From contig JADHUC010000093.1 of NCBI GenBank assembly GCA_016784735.1, positions 1 through 37,030 on the forward strand: a stretch of 37,030 nt of DNA, in the 5' to 3' direction. Source of the DNA: Pirellulaceae bacterium (GTDB lineage: Bacteria > Planctomycetota > Planctomycetia > Pirellulales > Pirellulaceae). Positions 15,473-24,524 of this stretch are shown in pieces. The position numbers and the translations under genes are program-made. The notes beneath the pieces were generated by a model. That model was not told the DNA's origin. It saw only the letters and a program-made list of their open reading frames with translations, and ran no database searches. Every line of letters starts with the position of its first letter. The stretch's first letter is position 1.

Positions 15473-18400
15473 CTACTCCCGCCGTCTATCGCGCAGATAC
15501 TCGGCCAGATCCGGTCGGTCGTATTCCGACTGCCAGCTCTCGCGGGAAAAGCCCTGGGGGCTTCCGTGCTTGTTCATCTCGGCGAACGCGGCCGTTTGCG
15601 CCTCGGTCGGTTGGGGTTCGCGATCGAGTGCAGCCATCAGGTAGTGGGCGTCGCCGAGCCAGAACCAAAGGCCCGATACGCCAGGACGCAAGAGGGCGGT
15701 CGGACCGGTCCAATGCTTTGGCGTGTCCGTCGTCAGGTGGAATAGGTGGTAGTTCTCGCTCGAGTCCAGCCATTCGTCCAGGGCTCGGCGGTAGGGCGCT
15801 GGGTCGTCGGCGTGCATGGCGGCGAAGTTCACGACTTTGCGGAATGTGTAGTTCCTGTGTGTCTGCGCCCCGTAGTAATCGGCCATGCGGATCAGTGCGT
15901 CCTTCAGTTCGGGGTCGCGCGTGAGTTCGTAGTATTCCAGCAACGCGTGCATCGCGGCGAAGGCGTGGAAGAACATGCTCTCGCCGTTCACCTCTCTTGG
16001 CTCCCCGACGCGCGTGGCTTCGGGGAACTTTACGGACGGCGAGATGTCGATGCCCTCGGGCGTGGTGAAGCAGTGGACGTATCTCTCGAGCATCTCGCCA
16101 AGTTTCGGATCGCCCGTCATCTCCCACCGCGTTAGTAGGCCGTACAGCCGGCCGCTGTGTGCGGCGTGAATGCGGATGGGCGTTGCGGTGTAGTGGCGTT
16201 CGGTTAACTGTTTGGAAAAATCGCGGCAGCGCAGGTCGCCGCTTAGATACGAGTAGAAACGCCACTCCGTGTGCGTTGTCTGCCGTTCCTCGTGGTTGCC
16301 GTCGCTCCAGTGCTGTACGCCGTGCCGCGTGCCCTTGCCGAACCACATGCCGTCGTGGCGCATGTCGACGTCTCGCGTGTGCCGTGCCATGGCCTCGACC
16401 GCGCGGTAGATGTCGCGGCGGCCCGTGCGAAGGTACTGTATCTGGAGGAACAGGCCGGGGAGGCCTTCGGTGTTGCCCCAGCCCCAACGGCCATTGTCAA
16501 AGCACCAGTCCTGTTGCGCCCGGTAGTCGCCCGTGCCCTTGCCCGTCACGTTCACACTGTGACGTTCCTCGGCCGGGAGTTTCAACAGCCGGGCAATCTC
16601 GTCCGGCGGCAGAATCCGGCCATACCCGCCCGGCCCAAACTTGTGCATCACGTCGCCGTAGTCCCACATGCCGTACCACGCCCAGATCTTCTGATGAAAA
16701 AGCCAGAAATCGGTGACGCGCTCCAGGTTCGCGTCCAAACGCGGGAAACGGTCGCTATCGGGCGCGGGGAACGAAAGTGCGATACCCAGCGACGCGTACC
16801 ATTCAGGCGAGACGTAGACCAGCCCCGGACTCTGGAAATCCGCAGCCACCGCGTCGATCTGTTCGGTCGACACGCCCGCATCGTGGAAGTACAGCAGCAG
16901 TTCATTTGTCTTCGACACGCCCACGAACGGATCGTTCGGGTAGTACGACTTGTCCACCCAGGAACTCGCGTGACGCGCCGATTCGCCCTGCGATGGATGG
17001 GGGTAGTTCGAGTACCGGCGCACGTCCATCAGCGGCGCGCTGTCCGGCCAGAGGCCCACGCGCACCTCGCCCGATTCCGGATCGGCGACAATCTCTTTCG
17101 GATGCTCCTGCCACATGTTGCGCACGACGACCGTGCAACCGCCTGTCTCACCCACGAGCGATAGCCAGCCACGGCATCGTTGGCCATGCTCTACATCTGC
17201 AGGAAAACCCTCGCGGTCAGTCTGCTGCCACACCGAGTAGCTCACGTGGCTCGACTGCCGCAGCCCCGTCTTGACAGCACGGCCAAGGTTCGATGAATCG
17301 GGGGCTGTCGCCGTTCGACCGTGGGGCACGTTTCCAACGTGCCTGGCACGATGGAATCGTGCCCCACTTAAGTCCCTTGGGCCGTCCTCTGTGCCCACAG
17401 CCACGCGCGACACTTTGGCATCGACGTCCAGCGGCAAACAAAGGCCCATGGACTGCACGAACGTATCGCGCGGGTCCTTGTGAAGAAACTCGACGGAGTG
17501 GAGCATCTTGACATAACTGCGACCCGCGTACGCTTCCAGTCGCAGGATCATGCGCTGCGGCTCCTGCGATGTCGTCATGCCCTCGATGCGGACGACCGCC
17601 CGCAGAGGCCCGTTTTCCTCCAACTCGATCTTGTCCGCGCGAAAAACTCCGGGATCGGGCGTGCCTTGCGGGTGTGTGGTGTTGACGGCGTAGTCCTTCG
17701 AGCGCAGGAAGTCAACGAACGCTAGTGGCTGGCTGCTCGGTTGGCGGAGGAGTTCCCGGCCGTTCAGACGGATGCTCGACAGCCAACGCTCGCCGGCCGT
17801 GATCGCAAACGCAAGCTGCCCCGTGTCGATTTCGATCGTGCCGTCTTGGTGCTTGGCTGTGAGCATGCTCTCGACGTTGCCCTTGTGCACTTGCTTGCCG
17901 TACGCCAAACGGAAGCGTTTGTGGCCATCCTGACGCAGCGTTACGTCGAACTCGACGGACTCGCCTTCACCAGTACCAGGCAGACAGGCCAAGCCGTCGT
18001 GGCCGTCGAGTGGGAAAACAAGCAACAGCCACTTGATGGATCGGTCGGGCCAGTACGCGAGCGCCCGCGTCTGAAGTGGCACTTCGCTACGCCCATCGAA
18101 CAGACGCACTTGATCGGGATGGTCGATCGCAGACTTCGGCAGAGGCAAACCGCCGGTGATCATCGGTACACGCTCGTCCGTCGCGGCTTCCGCGTCCCAG
18201 AGATCGATGTCGACCAACCGAGGCCACGCGGGCGGATCACTTGCGAGCGTCTGTTGGCCCCAGGCATCTGCCAGTGTCCGCGTGGGCTGGACGAACATGG
18301 GGTCGCCGGCGAACCACACCCAGTCCATACGGTGTTCGCCATGGAAGATGGATCGTTCGGCCTCCGGGGCACCGAGCGCCGGCACCGTGGGAGGATGGAG

Positions 18401-19900
18401 GTAGATCCGCGCAACGCCTGAATCCGCCGCATCCATGGCCACCGCCTTGGCCGGTCGGTGGTGCATGTCGTGGTAGGCCCAGAGCGCGCCGCCCTGCTGG
18501 TCGTATGCAGCGATCCAACCAGGCGCTTGATGGCCATGTTGTGCGGTCAGCGAGGCTGTGTCCGCGCTCTCGGAACGCCACGCGCGGAAGTGCGTCGGGC
18601 TGTCTTGTTCGACCATGAAGTAACGCCACCAGTTGTGCTCCGGCTCGGTCATCAGGTGGCCGCGCGTGTCTACGTGGAACTGGTAGTAGTGTCGCGTATC
18701 GAACTGCCAGCCCTGGTCGCCGCCCTGGATGATGCGTTTGCGGAAGTTGAGCGTCAGGGGCAGTTGGAGACCGATCTCGCGGATGAACCGTTTCGTGAAG
18801 TCACCGTGTCGCGCCAACTTGGCCGTGACCGCGACGTGAGGGCTGCCGGCCTCGGTCGTCCAAGTCAGCCCAACTGTGACGCGGTCGCCGGCGGGCCAGG
18901 AAAGCTCGGATTCCGTCGTGACCTCGATTGCTTCGTCATCTTGCTTATGCTCGAACGACAGCAATTTGTACGATGCGGCGACGTGCCGGACGTCAGGCAC
19001 GAAATCGGTCAGTCCGTCGTATGTTTCACTCTCCAACAGCGAGGCAAAAAGCGGCGGTGTCGTGTTGTTGCGAGCCAAGTACTTGTCGCCCACCTTGGCC
19101 CATTGGATTCCGCCGTGGCCCTTCGACGCAAACGCGAACTGTGCCACACCCGTATCCACGGTCAGACCGTCCGCGTCCTCCGTCACTTGCAGCTTCTTCT
19201 CAGTTTTGGTGATCGTTTCCCTCTTGAACCGTTCGACATCGTCGGCCGGCGGGGGGCGAGGCACGCTGTAAACACACACGTGCGCGATCCAGCCCTCGAA
19301 GAAATCCGCCACGCCGCTCTTGCTGCCGAAGATCAGATTGCCGCCCCCACCAATCTCGTGATCCCATGTCCTCTCAGCGACCTTCTCGCAGTCCAGGTAC
19401 AGCTCCATCTTCGGCCGGTCGAACACGCCGGTGATGCGATGCCACGTGTCGGGCTTCAGCTTGCCTCCGCCAAGATCGGCCCGGCCGCCCGCGCCCTTGA
19501 GGCCGAACATAACTCCTCCGCTGGAGCTGATGTGAATCCGATACCGCTCGCCTCCTTTGTCCACCACACACTGCTGCTTGCCCAGTGCCGACTTGGGCAG
19601 TTTCAACCACACATCCACGGTCAGCGCGTCCGTCATGCGCAGATGCACGCGGCCGGGCATCATCACGTACGTCCGTTCGCCATCGAAAGACATCGCTCGT
19701 CCCCACGGTCCCGGTCCCCGTTCGGTCGTGCCCCGCACAATTCCATGCGTCGCGAATGGGCTTCGGTCTTGGACGAGTGTTTCGTTCCGCCCGTCGAAGG
19801 ACCAGACGCCGACCGGGCCAGGCTCCCCAGCGAATAGTGCCGTGCCGCAGCACAGGATGAAGACGGGGGTGATCACGAGTGTGGATAATCGACGAACCAT
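15473..19900 (-). CDS. Large exported LamG plus PcRGLX/YetA-like (exo-rhamnogalacturonan lyase type) protein
   Basis: The product has 1475 residues from the ATG at 19900, chosen for the AGGGAGG upstream and the signal peptide (MVRRLSTLVITPVFILCC, cleavage after GTALFA). Residues about 28-220 form a LamG/concanavalin-like sandwich (VGVWSFDG, DALTVDVWLKLP, WHRITGVFD) of the carbohydrate-binding type. A beta-rich region follows. From about 560, VDIDLWDAEAATDERVPM, then TGGLPLPKSAI and SIKWLLLVFPLDG match the N-terminal RIFT-barrel domain of PcRGLX/YetA-like proteins, the PL26 type that cuts rhamnogalacturonan I from the end. A beta-sandwich and, from about 1060, an alpha/alpha toroid (IWAWYGMWDYGD, WGWGNTEGLPGLFLQ) complete the layout. 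Family assignment is from remembered motifs. A 47-bp palindromic insertion lies in frame at about residues 844-860. The gene is divergent from the sialidase-like gene. Confidence 0.72.
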   Translation of the reverse strand: MVRRLSTLVITPVFILCCGTALFAGEPGPVGVWSFDGRNETLVQDRSPFATHGIVRGTTERGPGPWGRAMSFDGERTYVMMPGRVHLRMTDALTVDVWLKLPKSALGKQQCVVDKGGERYRIHISSSGGVMFGLKGAGGRADLGGGKLKPDTWHRITGVFDRPKMELYLDCEKVAERTWDHEIGGGGNLIFGSKSGVADFFEGWIAHVCVYSVPRPPPADDVERFKRETITKTEKKLQVTEDADGLTVDTGVAQFAFASKGHGGIQWAKVGDKYLARNNTTPPLFASLLESETYDGLTDFVPDVRHVAASYKLLSFEHKQDDEAIEVTTESELSWPAGDRVTVGLTWTTEAGSPHVAVTAKLARHGDFTKRFIREIGLQLPLTLNFRKRIIQGGDQGWQFDTRHYYQFHVDTRGHLMTEPEHNWWRYFMVEQDSPTHFRAWRSESADTASLTAQHGHQAPGWIAAYDQQGGALWAYHDMHHRPAKAVAMDAADSGVARIYLHPPTVPALGAPEAERSIFHGEHRMDWVWFAGDPMFVQPTRTLADAWGQQTLASDPPAWPRLVDIDLWDAEAATDERVPMITGGLPLPKSAIDHPDQVRLFDGRSEVPLQTRALAYWPDRSIKWLLLVFPLDGHDGLACLPGTGEGESVEFDVTLRQDGHKRFRLAYGKQVHKGNVESMLTAKHQDGTIEIDTGQLAFAITAGERWLSSIRLNGRELLRQPSSQPLAFVDFLRSKDYAVNTTHPQGTPDPGVFRADKIELEENGPLRAVVRIEGMTTSQEPQRMILRLEAYAGRSYVKMLHSVEFLHKDPRDTFVQSMGLCLPLDVDAKVSRVAVGTEDGPRDLSGARFHRARHVGNVPHGRTATAPDSSNLGRAVKTGLRQSSHVSYSVWQQTDREGFPADVEHGQRCRGWLSLVGETGGCTVVVRNMWQEHPKEIVADPESGEVRVGLWPDSAPLMDVRRYSNYPHPSQGESARHASSWVDKSYYPNDPFVGVSKTNELLLYFHDAGVSTEQIDAVAADFQSPGLVYVSPEWYASLGIALSFPAPDSDRFPRLDANLERVTDFWLFHQKIWAWYGMWDYGDVMHKFGPGGYGRILPPDEIARLLKLPAEERHSVNVTGKGTGDYRAQQDWCFDNGRWGWGNTEGLPGLFLQIQYLRTGRRDIYRAVEAMARHTRDVDMRHDGMWFGKGTRHGVQHWSDGNHEERQTTHTEWRFYSYLSGDLRCRDFSKQLTERHYTATPIRIHAAHSGRLYGLLTRWEMTGDPKLGEMLERYVHCFTTPEGIDISPSVKFPEATRVGEPREVNGESMFFHAFAAMHALLEYYELTRDPELKDALIRMADYYGAQTHRNYTFRKVVNFAAMHADDPAPYRRALDEWLDSSENYHLFHLTTDTPKHWTGPTALLRPGVSGLWFWLGDAHYLMAALDREPQPTEAQTAAFAEMNKHGSPQGFSRESWQSEYDRPDLAEYLRDRRRE
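17321..17367. repeat. 47-bp palindromic repeat inserted inside the lyase reading frame
   Basis: Perfect 10-bp arms GTGGGGCACG (17321-17330) and CGTGCCCCAC (17358-17367) enclose two smaller hairpins, CACGTTTCCAACGTG and CACGATGGAATCGTG. The sequence pattern is that of short dispersed planctomycete palindromes normally found between genes. Here it lies within coding sequence and keeps the frame open, adding residues such as ARFHRARHVGNVPHG to the protein at about residues 844-860. It probably forms a surface loop. Confidence 0.7.
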
Positions 19901-20078
19901 GGTCTGTTGCCTCCCTGAACAAGGTCGTTGCATGTCATGGTCATTCCACGCTATCGTACGTAGATGGCAAAAGGAAGATGTGCATCGCTTATTTTGCCTT
20001 GCGGGGCGCGCTCGCGTCGAATGTGGCACGTTAGCTTCGGAAAGATGTTCGCGAGATTCTATTTGAAAGGACACAATC

Positions 20079-21407
20079 ATGTTTTCCAGCCCGTCGGTTC
20101 GGCCGTGTTCGCTGCTTGTCGTCACGTTTTGGTTCCTGGCGGAGGCAGCGGGAGTCATGGGGGCCTCGACGACTAGAGCAGAACCGAGCCCGATTACGAT
20201 CTACGACGACGGCAGTATCGCCGTGCGCGTCGGCGAGAGCCGGGAAGTAATGAACGGTGTGCAGCCATTTCTTTACGGTGCAGCGGATGGAGTGCTGCTT
20301 GTGCAATCGCAGCTCAGCTTGAAGCCTTATGGCAAACGCCGGCGTATCACTCACTTTCCTTGGCGAGTCGGCAACCGCATTTCCCGTGACTATGGCGAGC
20401 ACTGGGAGGACGTCATTATCCGTCCAGGCGAGGACCATCCGTTCCTGGAGGGTGGGGCGCTCCAGCGGCGCGACGGCACGATCCTGATGTTGGACACCTA
20501 CATCACGCCGACCGGCAACCCTGACGAAGGCGAGGGGGACCTCTGGATCAGCCGCGACGCCTGGCGCACATTCGACGACCCGGTGCCGTGCCGCTTCCGC
20601 ATCCCCGGCGTGGACTTCGATGCGTCCGCAGACGACGGCGGCCGTCCTCACCAAGCCATGCGGCTGCACCGTTCGCTGCTGGAATTGCCGGATGGTGACC
20701 TCCTAGCCACGGCCTACGGCTGCTTCAAGACGGATCGTATTCCGAGTGCCTACCAGCCCAAGATGATGAAGTTGCGGTCCGTGCTCTTCCGCTCGCGCGA
20801 CGACGGTATCTCGTGGGACCTTGTCTCGACCATCGCCGTCGGCGACGTGGGCAGCGAGGGGTTCGGCGAACCGGCGCTCTGCCGGCTTTCGCGCGGCCCG
20901 CACTCCGGCCGGCTGATCTGCTTGATGCGCACCGGCCGCGATCTGTATCAAGCTACGTCGGACAACGATGGCGTGACCTGGTCCGCGGCAAAGCCGGTTG
21001 CGTTCCCCGGCATCGACATCCACGATACGGCAAGCTGGAAGCAATTCGTAAATACGGAGGATGCCTGGGTGCGGCGATACCCCGTAGCGGCCGGCGCGCT
21101 GGTGGATCCGGAACTCGTGGAGTTGAAGAGCGGGGTCCTCGCGTGCGCCATCGGAGTGCGGATCCCCGAGAAAGCCTGCTTCAGAGACCCCACTTGTGCT
21201 CGCAACGGCAACTACCTGGCCTTCAGCCGCGACGGCGGTGCGACCTGGAGCCGCGTCCTCCAGTTGACGTCCGGTGTATGGACCACGCACTACATGGGGC
21301 TTTGCGAGATCCGACCGAATCAGCTCTACGTGACCTACGACCTCGGCTTCTGGGGCAGGCCCGACAACCGGATCATGGGCTGCACGGCAGAAGCTTCGGT
21401 GCCTTGA
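20079..21407 (+). CDS. Exported sialidase-like six-bladed beta-propeller
   Basis: The product has 442 residues. The ATG at 20079 follows AAAGGA. A signal peptide covers about residues 1-29 (CSLLVVTFWFLAEAAGVMG). Four Asp-boxes with the S-x-D-x-G-x-x-W pattern are visible: SRDYGEHW, SRDDGISW, SDNDGVTW and SRDGGATW. They are the marks of the BNR/sialidase propeller, a fold used by exo-sialidases and by many other glycosidases and sugar-binding proteins. The arginine triad needed for true sialidase activity cannot be confirmed by eye, so the substrate is open. It is divergent from the large lyase gene, with 178 bp between the starts, suggesting shared control. The ORF is complete and of usual length. 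Confidence 0.75.
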   Translation: MFSSPSVRPCSLLVVTFWFLAEAAGVMGASTTRAEPSPITIYDDGSIAVRVGESREVMNGVQPFLYGAADGVLLVQSQLSLKPYGKRRRITHFPWRVGNRISRDYGEHWEDVIIRPGEDHPFLEGGALQRRDGTILMLDTYITPTGNPDEGEGDLWISRDAWRTFDDPVPCRFRIPGVDFDASADDGGRPHQAMRLHRSLLELPDGDLLATAYGCFKTDRIPSAYQPKMMKLRSVLFRSRDDGISWDLVSTIAVGDVGSEGFGEPALCRLSRGPHSGRLICLMRTGRDLYQATSDNDGVTWSAAKPVAFPGIDIHDTASWKQFVNTEDAWVRRYPVAAGALVDPELVELKSGVLACAIGVRIPEKACFRDPTCARNGNYLAFSRDGGATWSRVLQLTSGVWTTHYMGLCEIRPNQLYVTYDLGFWGRPDNRIMGCTAEASVP

Positions 21408-21664
21408 GCCTACGCCATCTTCCCGGATGAACGCCCTCACGGCCCGATTTATGCGTCCGCTTAAGAGCCGAGACTTTGACAACCGGGGGCGTTTCGCGTA
21501 GGCTCAGTGGTTGGATGAAGATTGGAATCCCTATGATTAGGGAACAGATGAGAAGTTGGCGAACGTGACGTCCAACGATTCCATCTGCCAGATCAGGCGA
21601 TCAAAGCAAGGATTTGGGCTCCACAGTCCGGGGTCCGTCATGTTCAAGCACGGAGAAGACAGAC

Positions 21665-21778
21665 ATGGGTGACAAGGGAAGCAAAGACAAGGGCAAAAGG
21701 GAACAGCAGAAGAAGGCTCAACGCACTCCAAAGGAAAAACGGAGGCTGAAGCAAGAAAAAAAGAACAAGCAATCATAG
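21665..21778 (+). CDS. Tiny lysine-rich conserved protein (37 aa)
   Basis: ATG at 21665 opens a 37-codon frame ending at TAG 21776-21778. It starts MGDKGSKDKGKREQQKK and ends KRRLKQEKKNKQS, so it is almost entirely charged (Lys, Arg, Glu, Asp, Gln). I recall the same pattern, MGDK-x-x-KDKGK-x-x-QQKKA-x-x-TPKEKR, as a widespread family of very small bacterial proteins with no known function; this is from memory, not a search. GGAGAAG lies 12-16 bases before the start, a rather long gap. It stands alone in the 467-bp gap between the sialidase-like gene and the methyltransferase gene; nothing else was seen in the gap. Confidence 0.6.
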   Translation: MGDKGSKDKGKREQQKKAQRTPKEKRRLKQEKKNKQS

Positions 21779-21874
21779 AGATTGTAGAACGTGATTCGAC
21801 CGACAACGCCGGCTCATGCTGCAGGCGCACGTGGAATCCAGTAGGATGCTGTCCTCGCCGTAGAATTGAGCGGC

Positions 21875-22732
21875 TTATGCGGCTCTGCGAAGAGGAAGCG
21901 TGGCGGGTACGGTCTCAACACGTCGCGCAAAGATCTGAAAAGCTTTGTGATTTCCAGTCGCGTACAGCAAGCCGTCCAGCAGACGGTGAGCGACGGAATA
22001 ACACGTATTCGCAAGCGGGAGATCCGTCAAGCGACCAACCGACGGTTGGTCCATCAGTTCGAATCCGGTCTGTTTGACGAACTCGCCCAAGTTCTGCGGG
22101 GTGAACACGTATGTGTGCTCCGCTCTCCAGAACTTCCCGTACTTGGCCCCACGGCGTTGCACTTTGGGGCTGGAGGCATCAGGCGTTTCCAGAGCCACCA
22201 CGCCGCCCGGCCTTAGGACACGACGCCATTCCGCGAGAGTCTGCCGGACGTCGGCGACGTGCTCGATCACGTGCCAAGCCGTGATCACATCAAACGACTC
22301 GTCCGGAAAAGGCAGATGCAACCCATCGATGGCTACGCAGTCATAATCTCGCTTCTGGCAATAGCTGACAACGTCTTCGCTAACGTCTACGCCCACAACC
22401 TCCCAGCCGCGCCGCCGCGCCGCTTCCATGGTGGCTCCTAGGTTGCAACCCATCTCCAGAAGCCGGGGATGATCTGTGTCCAGCACGGCGGCGACTCGGT
22501 TCAACCGCATGGCGGCCGTATACACCTTTCTGTCCAGTCGATGACCGTATATTTGGTCGTACGCGCCATCGTACTGCTCCGGGGCATACAGCGTTCCGTA
22601 TTGGAGCAGATCACAATTCGGGCACTGCCACATCGAGACCATATTGCACGAGATGAACCTCTCTAGCGGGTGCGTGCCGCACAGTTGGCACTGGCGGAAA
22701 ATGGTCTTGGTCCGATTCTCTGGCAACGCCAT
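21875..22732 (-). CDS. Class I SAM-dependent methyltransferase with N-terminal zinc ribbon
   Basis: The product has 285 residues from the ATG at 22732, preceded by GAGAGGGG; the frame is open to 22843 but without a ribosome site. Residues 15-40 carry CQLC (Cys15, Cys18) and WQCPNC (Cys37, Cys40), a four-cysteine zinc ribbon. The methyltransferase core follows: LLEMGCNLGATMEAA (motif I, 91-105), VVGVDVSED with the ribose-binding Asp, FPDESFDVITAWHVIEHV (motif for the target strand) and RRVLRPGGVVALETP. This arrangement is common in methyltransferases from surface-polysaccharide and sugar clusters that modify NDP-sugars or lipids. The substrate is unknown. It is divergent from the first sulfatase gene. 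The 296-bp gap between them shows no gene. Confidence 0.85.
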   Translation of the reverse strand: MALPENRTKTIFRQCQLCGTHPLERFISCNMVSMWQCPNCDLLQYGTLYAPEQYDGAYDQIYGHRLDRKVYTAAMRLNRVAAVLDTDHPRLLEMGCNLGATMEAARRRGWEVVGVDVSEDVVSYCQKRDYDCVAIDGLHLPFPDESFDVITAWHVIEHVADVRQTLAEWRRVLRPGGVVALETPDASSPKVQRRGAKYGKFWRAEHTYVFTPQNLGEFVKQTGFELMDQPSVGRLTDLPLANTCYSVAHRLLDGLLYATGNHKAFQIFARRVETVPATLPLRRAA

Positions 22733-23028
22733 GAAGGCCCCTCTCGGAAGTGGGCAACCTGTATATTGATGCGCCTGCTCGAACGTAGCCGGAAAAGCAG
22801 GAGCAGCAAGTTGATTCGGCAGTTCAATCGCCACAAATGACAAAGCACGGTCGGATCGTCAGAAAGTACCCATTTCCCCTGACCGGACCAGCCGGTATAT
22901 TCGCCGCATCCCGTCGAGTCGAAGCACTCAGCCGATATCAGAACTCCTTGGAAGACGGTACAACCGATATGCCGGGATGCACTTGGGAAGCCCATCCAGA
23001 CCATTTCCCTAAGAAATGCGAGTTACAG

Positions 23029-24486
23029 ATGCGATTCATCATTGCCCTGACAGCTTGCTTGGCCGCATCGTCAGCGGTCGGCGCGCCGCCGAATGTGTTG
23101 TTCATTGCTGTCGACGATCTGCGGCCGGAACTCGGCTGCTACGGAAAGCCGGTTCAATCGCCCAACATCGACCAACTGGCCCGCGAAGGAACTCTGTGCG
23201 AACGTGCGTACGTGCAATGCGCGCTCTGCATGCCGTCTCGCGCGTCGATCCTGACAGGTCGACGTCCGGACACAACGGGCGTCGTCGATTTCACCGTGCG
23301 ATTCCGGGATGTGTTAGGCGATGTCGTGACGCTTCCCCAACACTTCAAGAACAACGGTTACCATGCGACGGCCTTTGGCAAACTGTTTCATAACGATGAC
23401 CCTGCGTCATGGAGCGAACCGTTGTGGAAATCCAATCGCCGGCGTTACCACACGGATTTCGGCAAACAGGTGTTGGCGTGGATCAAGGAGGATTACCGCC
23501 GCGTGACTTATGTCTGGGATCTCGGCGATGGCGTTACCAAGACAAAAAGGCCCGGTGGTCTTCCGTGGGAAGCGCCCGACGTGCCTGATAACGCTTTACG
23601 CGACGGTCACATCGCCGATGCCGCAATTGCGAAAATGAAAGAACTGAAGAGCAAGCCCTTTTTCCTGGCGGTTGGCTTTCACAAACCTCATTTGCCCTTC
23701 ATCGCACCAAAGAAGTATTTTGATCTCTACGACCGAGACAAGATTGCGCTGGCAACGAATCCGTTCCCACCTCGCGGCGCGCCGAGATTCGCGGTCTACA
23801 ACTGGAACGACTTGCGGCACTACTACGGCATCCCGGACGTTGGGCCGGTTTCCGAGGATCAGGCCCGTGATTTGAAGCACGCCTATTACGCCTGCGTCAG
23901 TTTCATGGACGCGCAGGTGGGACGTTTGTTGAAGAGCCTGGACGCGTTGGGCCTGCGGGAGAATACGGTCGTTGTGCTATGGGGCGACCATGGTTGGCAG
24001 CTTGGCGAACATGGAATGTGGGATAAGCACTCGAATTTCGAAACGTCGACACATGCTCCATTGATCTTACGAACGCCGGGCCAGAAACCTGGCCGAACGA
24101 GAGCACTAGTCGAGTTTGTCGACATCTACCCCACGCTCGCTGAACTCTGTGGCCTGCCGCTGGACGAGGGACTGGAAGGCCGCAGTTTCGTTCCTCTGAT
24201 CAGCGCCCCTGATCGCCAATGGAAATCCGCGGCCTTCAGCCAGTACCAACGCGTGATACCCGGCTACGGCCAAGTCGCGCGCGGCATGGGTTACTCGATG
24301 CGCACCGATCGCTACCGATTCACGGAATGGCTCGTGCGCGGTACCGACTTCCGTGCCTATGAGCTATACGATCATCAGTCGGACCCGGACGAGAACGTCA
24401 ATCTGGCCATCGCCACAGAGCACAAACCGTTGGTTGACGAACTGAAGAAAAAGCTCCACTCTGGCTGGAAAGCTGCGGTGCCTTAG
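23029..24486 (+). CDS. Sulfatase, iduronate-2-sulfatase-like, canonical CxPSR site
   Basis: The product has 485 residues. The start at 23029 is chosen for the signal peptide that follows (MRFIIALTACLAASSAVGA); the ribosome site is weak, and the frame runs upstream to 22837 with no signal-like sequence. Metal ligands are in NVLFIAVDDLRPELGCYG (Asp29, Asp30) and GDHGWQLGEHGMWDKH. The formylglycine motif is CMPSR at residues 67-71, where Cys67 is oxidised by a maturase to cut sulfate esters. The remaining blocks (PDTTGV, LPQHFKNNGYHATAFGKLFH, GFHKPHLPFIAPKKY, ALVEFVDIYPTLAELCG) match the iduronate-2-sulfatase-like group abundant in planctomycetes. It acts in the periplasm or outside the cell on sulfated glycans. 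No maturase gene is in the window. It meets the TIM-barrel gene tail to tail. Confidence 0.92.
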   Translation: MRFIIALTACLAASSAVGAPPNVLFIAVDDLRPELGCYGKPVQSPNIDQLAREGTLCERAYVQCALCMPSRASILTGRRPDTTGVVDFTVRFRDVLGDVVTLPQHFKNNGYHATAFGKLFHNDDPASWSEPLWKSNRRRYHTDFGKQVLAWIKEDYRRVTYVWDLGDGVTKTKRPGGLPWEAPDVPDNALRDGHIADAAIAKMKELKSKPFFLAVGFHKPHLPFIAPKKYFDLYDRDKIALATNPFPPRGAPRFAVYNWNDLRHYYGIPDVGPVSEDQARDLKHAYYACVSFMDAQVGRLLKSLDALGLRENTVVVLWGDHGWQLGEHGMWDKHSNFETSTHAPLILRTPGQKPGRTRALVEFVDIYPTLAELCGLPLDEGLEGRSFVPLISAPDRQWKSAAFSQYQRVIPGYGQVARGMGYSMRTDRYRFTEWLVRGTDFRAYELYDHQSDPDENVNLAIATEHKPLVDELKKKLHSGWKAAVP

Positions 24487-24524
24487 ACAGTTGTGCGAGA
24501 GTGTCCCCACGGAATAACACGGCG

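Noticed and set aside
18458..19837. A 459-codon open frame opposite the large lyase gene.
   Set aside because: Its composition is that of an antisense shadow, and the LamG and RIFT-barrel motifs on the minus strand are clear.
22833..22848. TGACAAAGCAC, matching part of the MITE terminal repeat at 13695-13713.
   Set aside because: Only 11 bases match and no partner end was seen; too short to call an element.
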